A DNA stretch of 64,000 nucleotides from assembly GCA_000720995.1 (NCBI GenBank), contig JOEL01000044.1, positions 1 through 64,000 on the forward strand. Reading direction: 5' to 3'. A program made the translations under genes and the position numbers. This DNA is from Streptomyces celluloflavus. GTDB taxonomy: Bacteria; Actinomycetota; Actinomycetes; Streptomycetales; Streptomycetaceae. Of the stretch, positions 49,153 to 58,627 are shown piece by piece (position 1 is the first letter of the stretch; each line of letters opens with the position of its first letter). The notes beneath the pieces were generated by a model. That model searched no databases. It was not told where the DNA came from and saw nothing but the letters and a program-made list of their open reading frames with translations.

Positions 49153-49971
49153 ATGGAGACCGTGTCGTACACGTCGCAGTGGACTGCGGCCGCCCGCGCG
49201 CTGGAGAGCGAACGCAGTGACGCGCTGTTCAGCGATCCGCTGGCGCGGTCGCTGGCCGAACCCCGCGGGTTCGAACTCCTCGACCAGTACGGCGGCGGCG
49301 GGCTCGTCGAGTTCGTGGCCATCCGCACCCGCTACCTCGACGACGCGATCAACGACCTGGTGGGGCAGGGCGTCCGGCAGGTCGTGCTGATCGCGGCCGG
49401 TATGGACACCCGCGCGTTACGCCTCAAGCTGCCGGACGACATCACCCTGTACGAGGTGGATCACCAGGCGCTGATAACGGAGAAAGAGAAACGCCTCGCC
49501 CGGCTGGCGGCCCCGTCGCCTTCCGTGCCACTGCGACGGGTCGGGGCCGACCTGGCGGGGGACTGGTCCGCGGCGCTGCGTGACGCCGGATTCGATCCGG
49601 CGCTGCCCACCCTCTGGGTGCCCGAGGCCCTGCTGTTCTTCCTCACCGAGGAGCAGTCCGCCACGCTTCTGCGCACCCTTGCCGCCAACTCCGCGCCCGG
49701 AAGCTGGGTCGCGCTGGACATCCTGAGCAAGTCGCTGCTGCGCAACCCCGCCGCCCAGATCTTCCTGTCCGCTCTCAAGTCGGACGGGATCCCCTGGCTG
49801 TTCGGCACCGACACGCCCGAGGAGTTCCTGGCGGGCACCGGCTGGACGGTCCGGGAGCTCAAGGAACCGGGCGAGCCCGGTGCGGGCGAAGGGCGCTGGC
49901 CCTACGCCGTCCAGCCGCGCGAGGTCGGCGGCGTGGCCCGCAACTGGCTGATCCGCGCGGAACTCACGTAA
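49153..49971 (+). CDS. SAM-dependent methyltransferase (LCM-like, TIGR00027 type)
   Basis: 272 residues from ATG 49153 with TGGAG upstream. Leucine carboxyl methyltransferase-like fold: TSQWTAAARALESERSDALFSD, VVLIAAGMDTRALRL (SAM-binding glycine loop) and LYEVDHQALI. Such enzymes often methylate carboxyl groups. It carries a TTA codon (codon 89, 49417-49419). Last gene of the overlapping cassette; a strong terminator follows at 49988. It may mask the carboxylate or N-O group of the product. Confidence 0.9.
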   Translation: METVSYTSQWTAAARALESERSDALFSDPLARSLAEPRGFELLDQYGGGGLVEFVAIRTRYLDDAINDLVGQGVRQVVLIAAGMDTRALRLKLPDDITLYEVDHQALITEKEKRLARLAAPSPSVPLRRVGADLAGDWSAALRDAGFDPALPTLWVPEALLFFLTEEQSATLLRTLAANSAPGSWVALDILSKSLLRNPAAQIFLSALKSDGIPWLFGTDTPEEFLAGTGWTVRELKEPGEPGAGEGRWPYAVQPREVGGVARNWLIRAELT

Positions 49972-49987
49972 CCGAAGCCGGTGCGGT

Positions 49988-50013
49988 GGCCCGGCCCCCG
50001 CGGGGGCCGGGCC
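49988..50013. terminator. 26-bp perfect palindrome terminator
   Basis: GGCCCGGCCCCCG directly followed by its reverse complement, between the methyltransferase and catalase genes. Very GC-rich; no U-tract. Confidence 0.65.
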
Positions 50014-50060
50014 GCTCCCGGCGACCCGACAACCCATCAGCCGTACGAAGGGAAAGTGCC

Positions 50061-51518
50061 ATGAGCGTAAGTCGTCCGGTGACGACCACGGACAGCGGTA
50101 TTCCGGTACCGAGTGACGAGTTCTCCCAGTCGGTGGGCGCCGACGGCCCGCTGCTGTTACAGGACCACTACCTCATCCAGAAGCTCGCCCACTTCGACCG
50201 CGAGCGCGTCCCCGAGCGGGTGGTGCACGCCAAGGGCGGCGGCGCCTACGGAGTCCTGGAGATCACCGAGGACGTCAGCCAGTACACGCTGGCCGATGTC
50301 TTCAAGCGGGGCAAGCGCACCGAACTGTTCCTGCGCTTCTCCACGGTCGCCGGTGAACTCGGCTTCGCCGACACCGTCCGCGATCCGCGCGGTTTCGCGG
50401 TGAAGCTCTACACCGAAGAGGGCAACTACGACATCGTCGGCAACAACACGCCGATCTTCTTCATCCGCGACCCGCAGAAGTTCCCCGACTTCATCCACTC
50501 GCAGAAGCGGCGTGCCGACAACCACCTGCACGACAACAACATGCAGTGGGACTTCTGGACGCTCTCCCCGGAGACGGCGCACCAGGTGACGCTGCTGATG
50601 TCCGACCGCGGCACCCCGTACTCCTGGCGCCATATGAACGGCTACGGCAGCCACACCTTCCTCTGGTACAACGCCGCCCGGGAGAAGTTCTGGGTGAAGT
50701 ACCACTTCAAGACCGACCAGGGCATCAAGAACTTCACCAACGACGAGGCCGCCGCCGCGGCCGCCGCCGACCTGGACACCCATATCCGGGACCTCCACAC
50801 GGCGATCAAGAAGGGCGACCACCCGTCCTGGACCCTCCAGGTACAGGTCATGCCCTTCGAGGAGGCCGCGGACTACCGGTTCAACCCGTTCGACCTGACC
50901 AAGATCTGGCCGCACGAGGACTACCCGCCCATCGACATCGGGACCCTCACCCTCAACCGCAACCCGCAGAACTACTTCGCCGAGGTCGAGCAGGCCGCGT
51001 TCGAACCCTCGAACCTGGTCCCGGGAGTGGCGCCCTCACCGGACAAGATGCTCCAGGGCCGGCTCTTCAGCTACCCCGACACCCACCGCTACCGGATCGG
51101 CGCCAACTACCTCCAGCTCCCGGTCAACCGGCCCAAGAACGCGGTGCACTCCTACAACCGCGACGGGGCCATGCGGCTCGACAACCCCGGCGACCCGGTC
51201 TACGCGCCCAACAGCCACAGCGGCCCGGTGGCCGACCCGACCCTGCTGGCCGGCGAGGGCTACGAGGCCACCGGCGAGATCGTGCGCAGCGCCCACCGGC
51301 TGCACGCCCAGGACGACGACTTCGTCCAGCCGCGCGCGCTGTGGGAGCAGGTCATGACCGATGTCGACCGCGAGCACCTGGTGACCAACATCGTCGCGCA
51401 CGCCTCGGCACCCGAGGTGCTGACGGAGACGAAGGAGCGCATCGTCGACTACTGGCGCAACGTCCACAAGGACCTCGGCAGCCGGGTCGCCCAGGGTCTG
51501 GGCGTCAACGGGAAGTGA
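50061..51518 (+). CDS. katA: Monofunctional heme catalase
   Basis: 485 residues from ATG 50061 with GAAGGG upstream. Catalytic His56 (ERVVHAKGGGAYG) and the Asn of IVGNNTPIFF (127-128) are present, and the heme-ligand Tyr lies in GRLFSYPDTHRYRIG. Length fits small-subunit clade 3 catalases. It converts hydrogen peroxide to water and oxygen in the cytoplasm. A TTA codon is present (codon 33, 50157-50159), unusual for a protective housekeeping enzyme and suggesting bldA dependence. Its CatR-like repressor is encoded at 44649-45101, separated by the N-oxygenase cassette. Confidence 0.96.
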   Translation: MSVSRPVTTTDSGIPVPSDEFSQSVGADGPLLLQDHYLIQKLAHFDRERVPERVVHAKGGGAYGVLEITEDVSQYTLADVFKRGKRTELFLRFSTVAGELGFADTVRDPRGFAVKLYTEEGNYDIVGNNTPIFFIRDPQKFPDFIHSQKRRADNHLHDNNMQWDFWTLSPETAHQVTLLMSDRGTPYSWRHMNGYGSHTFLWYNAAREKFWVKYHFKTDQGIKNFTNDEAAAAAAADLDTHIRDLHTAIKKGDHPSWTLQVQVMPFEEAADYRFNPFDLTKIWPHEDYPPIDIGTLTLNRNPQNYFAEVEQAAFEPSNLVPGVAPSPDKMLQGRLFSYPDTHRYRIGANYLQLPVNRPKNAVHSYNRDGAMRLDNPGDPVYAPNSHSGPVADPTLLAGEGYEATGEIVRSAHRLHAQDDDFVQPRALWEQVMTDVDREHLVTNIVAHASAPEVLTETKERIVDYWRNVHKDLGSRVAQGLGVNGK

Positions 51519-51546
51519 CCACGAACCCCACAGTCAGGAGCAGACC

Positions 51547-52329
51547 ATGAGTTCGGCCGCGACCGTCACGGTACGGCGTCTCGCCTGGGCCGGGGTCGAA
51601 GTGGCCGCCGGGGATGTGCGGGTGGTCATCGATCCGCTGCAGAACACCGCGGACCTCGCCGGGTTCCAGGGCATGCCGCGGCGCCCCATGCCCGGCATCG
51701 GGGCCTCCCCGGGGGTGCGGACCCACGCCCTCATCACCCACCTCCACCCCGACCACTGCGATCGCCAACTGCTGACCGACATCGCCGGCAGCGAAGGCGG
51801 CACGGTGGGGTGTCACGCCCCGATCGTGGACGTCCTGGCCGGGATGGGGGTGACCGCGACGCCGCAGACACTGGGCGAGCGGCGCCAGCTCGGCCCGTTC
51901 ACCGCCCTCCCCGTCGCCTCGCACGACTGGCGCGGTGACGACCAGGTCGCCTGGATCGTCGAAACCGCCGGTCTGCGCGTCATCCACTTCGGCGACACCA
52001 TCTGGCACGGCAAGTGGTGGCAGATCGCCCGCGACCACGGCCCTTTCGACGTCGCCTTCCTCCCGATCGCCGGAGTGATGACGCGCCGCGAGGGATTCAC
52101 CCCCACCAACCAGCCCGCCACGCTCACCCCCGAGCAGGCCGTCGAAGCCGCGGTCGTCCTCCAGGCGTCGACCGCCTGCGCGATCCACTACGACCTGTTC
52201 AACAACCCTCCGTACTACACCGAGCAGCACGACGTTCGCGGGCGCTTTCTGCGCGCCGCCCAGGCCAGGGGCATCCACGCGGTCGCTCCCGGCGACGGGG
52301 AACCCGTGCCGTTCGCCAGCGCCGCCTGA
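51547..52329 (+). CDS. MBL-fold metallo-hydrolase (UlaG-like)
   Basis: 260 residues, ATG 51547 with AGGAG upstream, 28 bases after the catalase stop. The metallo-beta-lactamase signature is ITHLHPDHCD (HxHxDH), with later ligand regions SHDWRGDD and RVIHFGDTIWHG and a terminal His in AIHYDLFN. UlaG-like members hydrolyse lactones or phosphodiesters. May be part of the cassette's pathway as a thioester or lactone hydrolase, or be unrelated. Confidence 0.85.
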   Translation: MSSAATVTVRRLAWAGVEVAAGDVRVVIDPLQNTADLAGFQGMPRRPMPGIGASPGVRTHALITHLHPDHCDRQLLTDIAGSEGGTVGCHAPIVDVLAGMGVTATPQTLGERRQLGPFTALPVASHDWRGDDQVAWIVETAGLRVIHFGDTIWHGKWWQIARDHGPFDVAFLPIAGVMTRREGFTPTNQPATLTPEQAVEAAVVLQASTACAIHYDLFNNPPYYTEQHDVRGRFLRAAQARGIHAVAPGDGEPVPFASAA

Positions 52330-52347
52330 CCACACCAAGCTCGGACA

Positions 52348-52411
52348 CCCGCCGGGCCGTTCCCCCGTACCGCGAGCCCCGTGGTGCCCGCGGGGGCGAC
52401 GGCCCGGCGGG
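52348..52411. terminator. Long hairpin between MBL and MFS genes
   Basis: CCCGCCGGGCCGT (52348-52360) pairs exactly with ACGGCCCGGCGGG (52399-52411), and CCCCCG/CGGGGG pair inside the 38-base loop. Confidence 0.55.
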
Positions 52412-53698
52412 CGCTCATGGAAGGAACATTCGTGACCCCGCCCCCCGAACGGGAAGCCCCCGTGTCCCCACGCCCCGAGGCGGCTGACGTGCCGGCACCC
52501 CCCGAGGCGGCCGAGGTGCCCGCACCGGCCGGGCGCCCGGCCGCCGAGCACGGCGCCGAGTCCGCCCACGGCGCGCGGCGCGGCCGTCATCTGCTGTGGT
52601 ACGCCCTGGTGGTGCTGCTGGTCGGGATCAACATGCGGCCCGCGATCGTCGCGGTCTCCCCGCTGCTGGACGAGATCCGGCAGGCCACCGGCCTGTCCAA
52701 CGGCGCCGCGGGCGCGCTGTCCACCCTGCCGCTGATCTGCTTCGGCATCTTCGCTCCGCTCGCGCCCCGGCTGGCCCGCCGCTGGGGGATGGAACGCACC
52801 CTGGTCGCGGTGCTGCTGGTGCTGCTGTGCGGGATCGCCGTACGCCTGGTCCCGTCGCTGTTCCCGCTGTTCGCCGGGTCGTTCCTGGTCGGCACCGCGG
52901 TGGCCGTCGCCAACGTGGTCATCACCGTCGTGATCAAGCGGGACTTCCCGCGGCACGTCGGGCTGATGTCCGGTCTGCACACCACCATGCTGGTCGGCGG
53001 CGGCGCGGTCGCGGCCGCCGTGACCGTCCCGCTGCGCGACGCCCTGTCGCTCTCCTGGGCCGGCGGCCTCGCCATCTGGGGCGTCCTGGCGCTGGCCGCG
53101 GTGCTGGTGTGGGTGCCGCGGCTGCGCCGCGGGCGCGAAGTCCCGCAGACCCGGGCGCAGGCGGACGGTTCGATGTGGCGCAGCGGACTGGCCTGGGCCG
53201 TCGCGCTGTTCTACGCGTTCCAGTCCCTGCTGTACTACACCGCGACCACCTGGCTGCCGTCGTTCTACATCTCCCACGGCTACTCGGAGGGTGGCGCCGG
53301 CATGCTGCTGGCGGTCTGCATGGGCTCCGCGATCGTCACCTCCCTCCTGGTGCCGGTGTGGGCGCAGCGGTCCCGGCGGCAGAGCTACCTGGCGTTGGGC
53401 GGCACCCTGCTGTGCGTGGCCGCCTTCGTCGGGCTGATCTCCGCACCGACCGGGGCGGCGGTCCTGTGGGCCGTGCTGCTCGGCCTCGGCCTGGGGGCCG
53501 TCCTGTCGCTGGGCATCACCTATATGTCCATGTGTGCCCGCACCACGCACGACGCCGGACTGCTGTCGGCGATGTCCCAGTGCGTGGGCTACCTGCTCGC
53601 CGCCGTCGGCCCCACCACCTTCGGCGCCGCCCGCGACCTGACCGGCAGCTGGACCGCGGGGCTGATCGCGCTGGTGATCCTGGCGGTACCGATGGGCC

Positions 53699-54895
<1,197 letters not shown>

Positions 54896-55087
54896 GGCGT
54901 CGTCTCCTGACTGCCGGGGCGGGGGCTGACCGATCGTCGGTCCGTTCCTCAGCTCACTCTGTCTCCCGTTACGGCTGTGTGCCATGTGACGCGCGTGGCG
55001 GTATTGACCCTGTACCCGCACGGCGTGGCACGATCGGGCGGCTCATTCCTGGCGCCTGTGCCGCAACCCCCTTTCGCAGGAGGAACG

Positions 55088-58000
55088 TTGGACACCACGG
55101 ACCGTTTTGAGAACTCCGCCCCCGCCGCGCTGCCGCTGTCCCGCCGCAGATTCCTTCAGGGCACCGCGTCGGCGGCCGCCGCGGCGGGCCTCGCCGGGGT
55201 GGCCGCCCCCGAAGCCTTCGCGCAGCCCGCCGCCGCGTCCGGCGCCACGCTGTCCTTCACGGCCGCCACGAACGGCGCCGCCTCGCTCGCCCCGGCCGGC
55301 GACCGGCTGATCGCCGAGATCCAGAACGTCCTGTGGTCGCTGCCGCGCAAGGGCGGCGACGCGGTGGCCCTGACCCCGGCCGGCCTGGAGCCCACCCGTC
55401 CGGTGCACTCCCCCGACGGCCGCCGGATCGCCGTCTGCGCCTACCGCGGCGGCGGCTTCCATGTGTGGACGCTGCGCCCCGACGGCACCGGCCTCCGGCA
55501 GCTCACCGACGGCCCGTGGGACGACCGGGGACCCTCCTGGTCGCCGGACGGCACCCGGCTCGCCTTCGCCTCGGAGCGCGGCGGCGACCCGGTGACCGGC
55601 AGTCCATACCGGATCTGGGTGCTGGAAGTGGCGACCGGTCGGCTGACCCGGGTCACCGGGGTGCCCGGTCAGGACGGGCCCCATCAGGACGGCGCCTGGG
55701 AGGACTTCGACCCCTGCTGGTCGCCGGACGGTTCGCGGATCGTGTTCGTCCGCGGGCAGCTGGCCGACACCACCCTGCGTTCGCGTACGGTCGCCTCCGT
55801 CCCCGCCGACGGCGGCGGCGCGGTGCGCACCGAGCACACCGAGACGGCCGCCGCCCAGGTGCTGGTGCCCGCGCTCTCCCCCACCGGGCGGCTCGCCTAT
55901 CTGCGGACCACCGATTCCCCCGGGGCGACGTGCTCCCTGGTGGTGGACGGTGCGCGGGTGCCGGTCGACGGGGATGTGGAGCCGGTGCCGCCGCGCTGGG
56001 TGGCGCGCGACGAACTGCTGCTGACGGTGGGCGGACAGTTCCGGATCCTGCACGTCGACACCCCGGAGCGGGCCGAGACCATCCCGTTCACCGCGCGCCT
56101 GCCGCTGGAGCGGCCCGCCTACCGCGTCAAGGACTACGGCTTCGAGCGGACGGCGGTGCGTCCGGTGCGCGGGGTGCATCTGCCCGCGCTCTCCCCCGAC
56201 GGCCGCCAGATCGCCTTCGCGGCGCTCAACGCCCTGTGGCTGGCGCCCACTTCGGGGGGCGGTGCGCCGCGCCGGATCGTCCGGGCCGGCGCCACCCGCT
56301 ACGTCCTGGCGCCGAGCTGGTCCCGCGACGGCCGTTCCCTGCTCTACGCGGACGACCGGGACGGGCTGTACGCGGTGCGCCGCCGCGATCTCGCCTCCGG
56401 CCGGGAGACGGTGCTGGCCGCCGGCGGCCGGGTCCATCCGGCGCTGTCGCCGGACGGCGGGCGGCTGGCCGCGCTCGACATGTCGGGAAATCTCGTCGTA
56501 CGGACGCTGGCCAGCGGTACGGAGGAGACGGTGGCCGCCCCGATGGGCGCCGGCGGACTGCCCGGCCGCCCCAGTTGGTCGCCGGACGGCCGCTATCTGG
56601 CGTACTGCGACCGCAACCGCCTCAACCGCCGCTTCCGGGAGGGCTACAACCTCATCCGGGTCATCGACACCGAGACCGGGAAGAGCGCCCTGCACGCGCT
56701 CGCCGAGCATGTCTCGCTCGCCGACCGCTACGACTCGGGACCCGTCTGGTCGCCCGACGGACGGTGGCTGGCGGTGATCGCGGAATCCGCGCTGTGGGTG
56801 CTGCCGGTACGGCCCGACGGAACGCCGGACGGGGCGCCGCGGCGGCTGACCGACGAGAGCGCCGACCATCCGTCCTGGTCCGGCGACTCCGGCACGCTGC
56901 TGTATCTCTCGGCCGGGAAGCTGCGGCTGATCGCGGTGTCCGGCGGCGCGGCGCGGACCGTCCCGCTCTCCCTGCCGCACCGCCCCGCACGCGCCCGGGA
57001 CACCGTCGTGCACGCCGGAAAGTTCTGGGACGGCACCGGTGAGGCGGTACGCGAGGACGTCGACGTGGTGGTGCGGGACGGGCGGATCACCGCCGTGACC
57101 CCGCACCGGGCGGCCCGGTCCGGCGCCGGTGCGGCCCGCCGGGTGGACGCCTCCGCGCAGACCGTGCTGCCGGGCCTGTGGGACGCGCACACCCACCCGT
57201 GGCAGTCGACCTACGGCGGGCGGCAGACCGCGCTCCAGTTGGCGTACGGCATCACCACCACGGTCTCCTGCGGCGGCTTCTCCTACGAGCTGGCCCGCAT
57301 CCGGGAGGCCGTCGCGGCCGGTGTGCTGGCCGGGCCGCGGCTGCTGACCAGCGGCGAACTCCTGGACGGCAGCCGGGTCGCGTACAGCATGGGTCGGGCG
57401 CACAGCACTCGCGAGGGGCTGCGGCGTTCGCTGGCCCGCGGCGCGGCGCTGGACTGGGATTTCGTCAAAACCTACGTCCGGGCGCCGGGCTGGGTGATGG
57501 AGGAGGCCGCGCGCTTCGCGCACCAGCGGCTGGGGGTGCGCACCGGCAGCCATCTGCTCTCCCCCGGCGTACAGCTGGGACAGGATCTGACGACCCATCT
57601 GCAAGCTACTCAGCGGCTGGAGTTCGGCCATGCGGTCTCCGCCACCGGACACGCCTACCAGGACGTCGAGGAGATCTACACCGGCGCCGGCTTCCATATG
57701 CTCGCGACGCCATTCTCGGCGGCCGCGCTGCTGGGCGAGGATCCGGCCCTGGCCGACGACCCCCGGGTGGGGACTTTGATGCCGCCCTGGGACACCGCGT
57801 TCGTCCGGGAGGGCGCCGGGCACCGGCCGACGCCCGCGCAGCTGTCCGACATCGCGACCGAGGTGGCGGTCTACCGGCGGGTGCTGGCCGGTGGCGGGCT
57901 GGTCGCCCTGGGCACGGACCAGCCGCTGGTGCCGGTGGGACTCTCCCTCCACCTGTGCCTGCGGGCACTGCACCGGTGCGGTCTCGGTGTGGCCGCGACG

Positions 58001-58330
58001 CTGCGCACCGCGACCGCGCTGCCCGCCCGGGTGTTCGGCGCGGAGCGGGACCTGGGCACGCTGGAGGTCGGCAAGCTCGGCGATATGACGCTGGTGGACG
58101 GCGATCCGTTCACCGATTTCGACTCCCTGGTGCGGACGGCCGCGGTGCTGCGCGGTGGACGGGTCTTCGAACAGCGGGAGTTGGTCGCCTCCTTCCCGGC
58201 GCCCGGGGGTCACCCGTCGGAATCCGCCGGCGGTCCGCAGGGCGCGGCGGGGCCGGCGGGCGCGGCCGTCGACTGGCTGGCGGTGAGCCGGCAGCAGCGG
58301 CGTGACTCCTGCTGCGACGCGGCGCACTGA
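55088..58330 (+). CDS. Tat-secreted TolB-propeller amidohydrolase fusion
   Basis: About 1,080 residues from TTG 55088 (AGGAGGAACG directly upstream). Twin-arginine signal SRRRFLQG at 18-25. Residues about 60-640 hold about ten TolB/WD40-like repeats, each with SPDG-type turns (SWSPDGTRLAFASERG, CWSPDGSRIVFVRGQ, VWSPDGRWLAVIAES). Residues about 655-1,045 are an amidohydrolase domain: H701-T-H703 (LWDAHTHPW), a candidate lysine (DWDFVKTYVR), HxxxG-type ligand regions (GSHLLSPG, EFGHAVSATGH), and a final Asp in ALGTDQPLVPVG. Exported folded. Probably hydrolyses amide, lactam or cyclic substrates outside; specific substrate unknown. Confidence 0.9.
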   Translation: MDTTDRFENSAPAALPLSRRRFLQGTASAAAAAGLAGVAAPEAFAQPAAASGATLSFTAATNGAASLAPAGDRLIAEIQNVLWSLPRKGGDAVALTPAGLEPTRPVHSPDGRRIAVCAYRGGGFHVWTLRPDGTGLRQLTDGPWDDRGPSWSPDGTRLAFASERGGDPVTGSPYRIWVLEVATGRLTRVTGVPGQDGPHQDGAWEDFDPCWSPDGSRIVFVRGQLADTTLRSRTVASVPADGGGAVRTEHTETAAAQVLVPALSPTGRLAYLRTTDSPGATCSLVVDGARVPVDGDVEPVPPRWVARDELLLTVGGQFRILHVDTPERAETIPFTARLPLERPAYRVKDYGFERTAVRPVRGVHLPALSPDGRQIAFAALNALWLAPTSGGGAPRRIVRAGATRYVLAPSWSRDGRSLLYADDRDGLYAVRRRDLASGRETVLAAGGRVHPALSPDGGRLAALDMSGNLVVRTLASGTEETVAAPMGAGGLPGRPSWSPDGRYLAYCDRNRLNRRFREGYNLIRVIDTETGKSALHALAEHVSLADRYDSGPVWSPDGRWLAVIAESALWVLPVRPDGTPDGAPRRLTDESADHPSWSGDSGTLLYLSAGKLRLIAVSGGAARTVPLSLPHRPARARDTVVHAGKFWDGTGEAVREDVDVVVRDGRITAVTPHRAARSGAGAARRVDASAQTVLPGLWDAHTHPWQSTYGGRQTALQLAYGITTTVSCGGFSYELARIREAVAAGVLAGPRLLTSGELLDGSRVAYSMGRAHSTREGLRRSLARGAALDWDFVKTYVRAPGWVMEEAARFAHQRLGVRTGSHLLSPGVQLGQDLTTHLQATQRLEFGHAVSATGHAYQDVEEIYTGAGFHMLATPFSAAALLGEDPALADDPRVGTLMPPWDTAFVREGAGHRPTPAQLSDIATEVAVYRRVLAGGGLVALGTDQPLVPVGLSLHLCLRALHRCGLGVAATLRTATALPARVFGAERDLGTLEVGKLGDMTLVDGDPFTDFDSLVRTAAVLRGGRVFEQRELVASFPAPGGHPSESAGGPQGAAGPAGAAVDWLAVSRQQRRDSCCDAAH

Positions 58331-58369
58331 CGGACGGGCCGCACGGACGCCCGCGTCCGTGGTGGCGCG

Positions 58370-58407
58370 GGGTGGACGGTTCCGGTCGCTCCCGGAACCG
58401 TCCACCC
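58370..58407 (+). terminator. Hairpin terminator, 16-bp stem
   Basis: GGGTGGACGGTTCCGG (58370-58385) pairs with CCGGAACCGTCCACCC (58392-58407), loop of six. Follows the amidohydrolase stop at 58330. Confidence 0.8.
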
Positions 58408-58429
58408 GGTCCCGGAATCGACCATGGCG

Positions 58430-58500
58430 AACATATGTTTTATGCCTCAACTCTTCGCATAAATACCTGAGTTGATGTTTTGCGCGCGGTGCAGTAGGTA
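58430..58500 (+). promoter_or_regulatory. AT-rich element: interleaved inverted repeats and promoter
   Basis: Starts with the palindrome AACATATGTT (58430-58439). TTTATGC (58439-58445) is complementary to GCATAAA (58457-58463), and TCAACTC (58447-58453) to GAGTTGA (58469-58475), so the two repeats interleave. TTGATG (58472-58477) and TAGGTA (58495-58500), 17-base spacer, form a likely promoter for the acyl-CoA dehydrogenase; its -35 overlaps the last arm, which suggests an operator. Confidence 0.6.
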
Positions 58501-58627
58501 TGCCAACGGGTATTGCACGGGGTAAGCGCCAGAGCACTTTCCGGTAGGGCGACAGCAGGCGGCACAGCCGGTGCCGCGCCGGGACGGGGAGCGACCAGCG
58601 CGAGGAGATCGCGGAGGAGGGCTCGTC

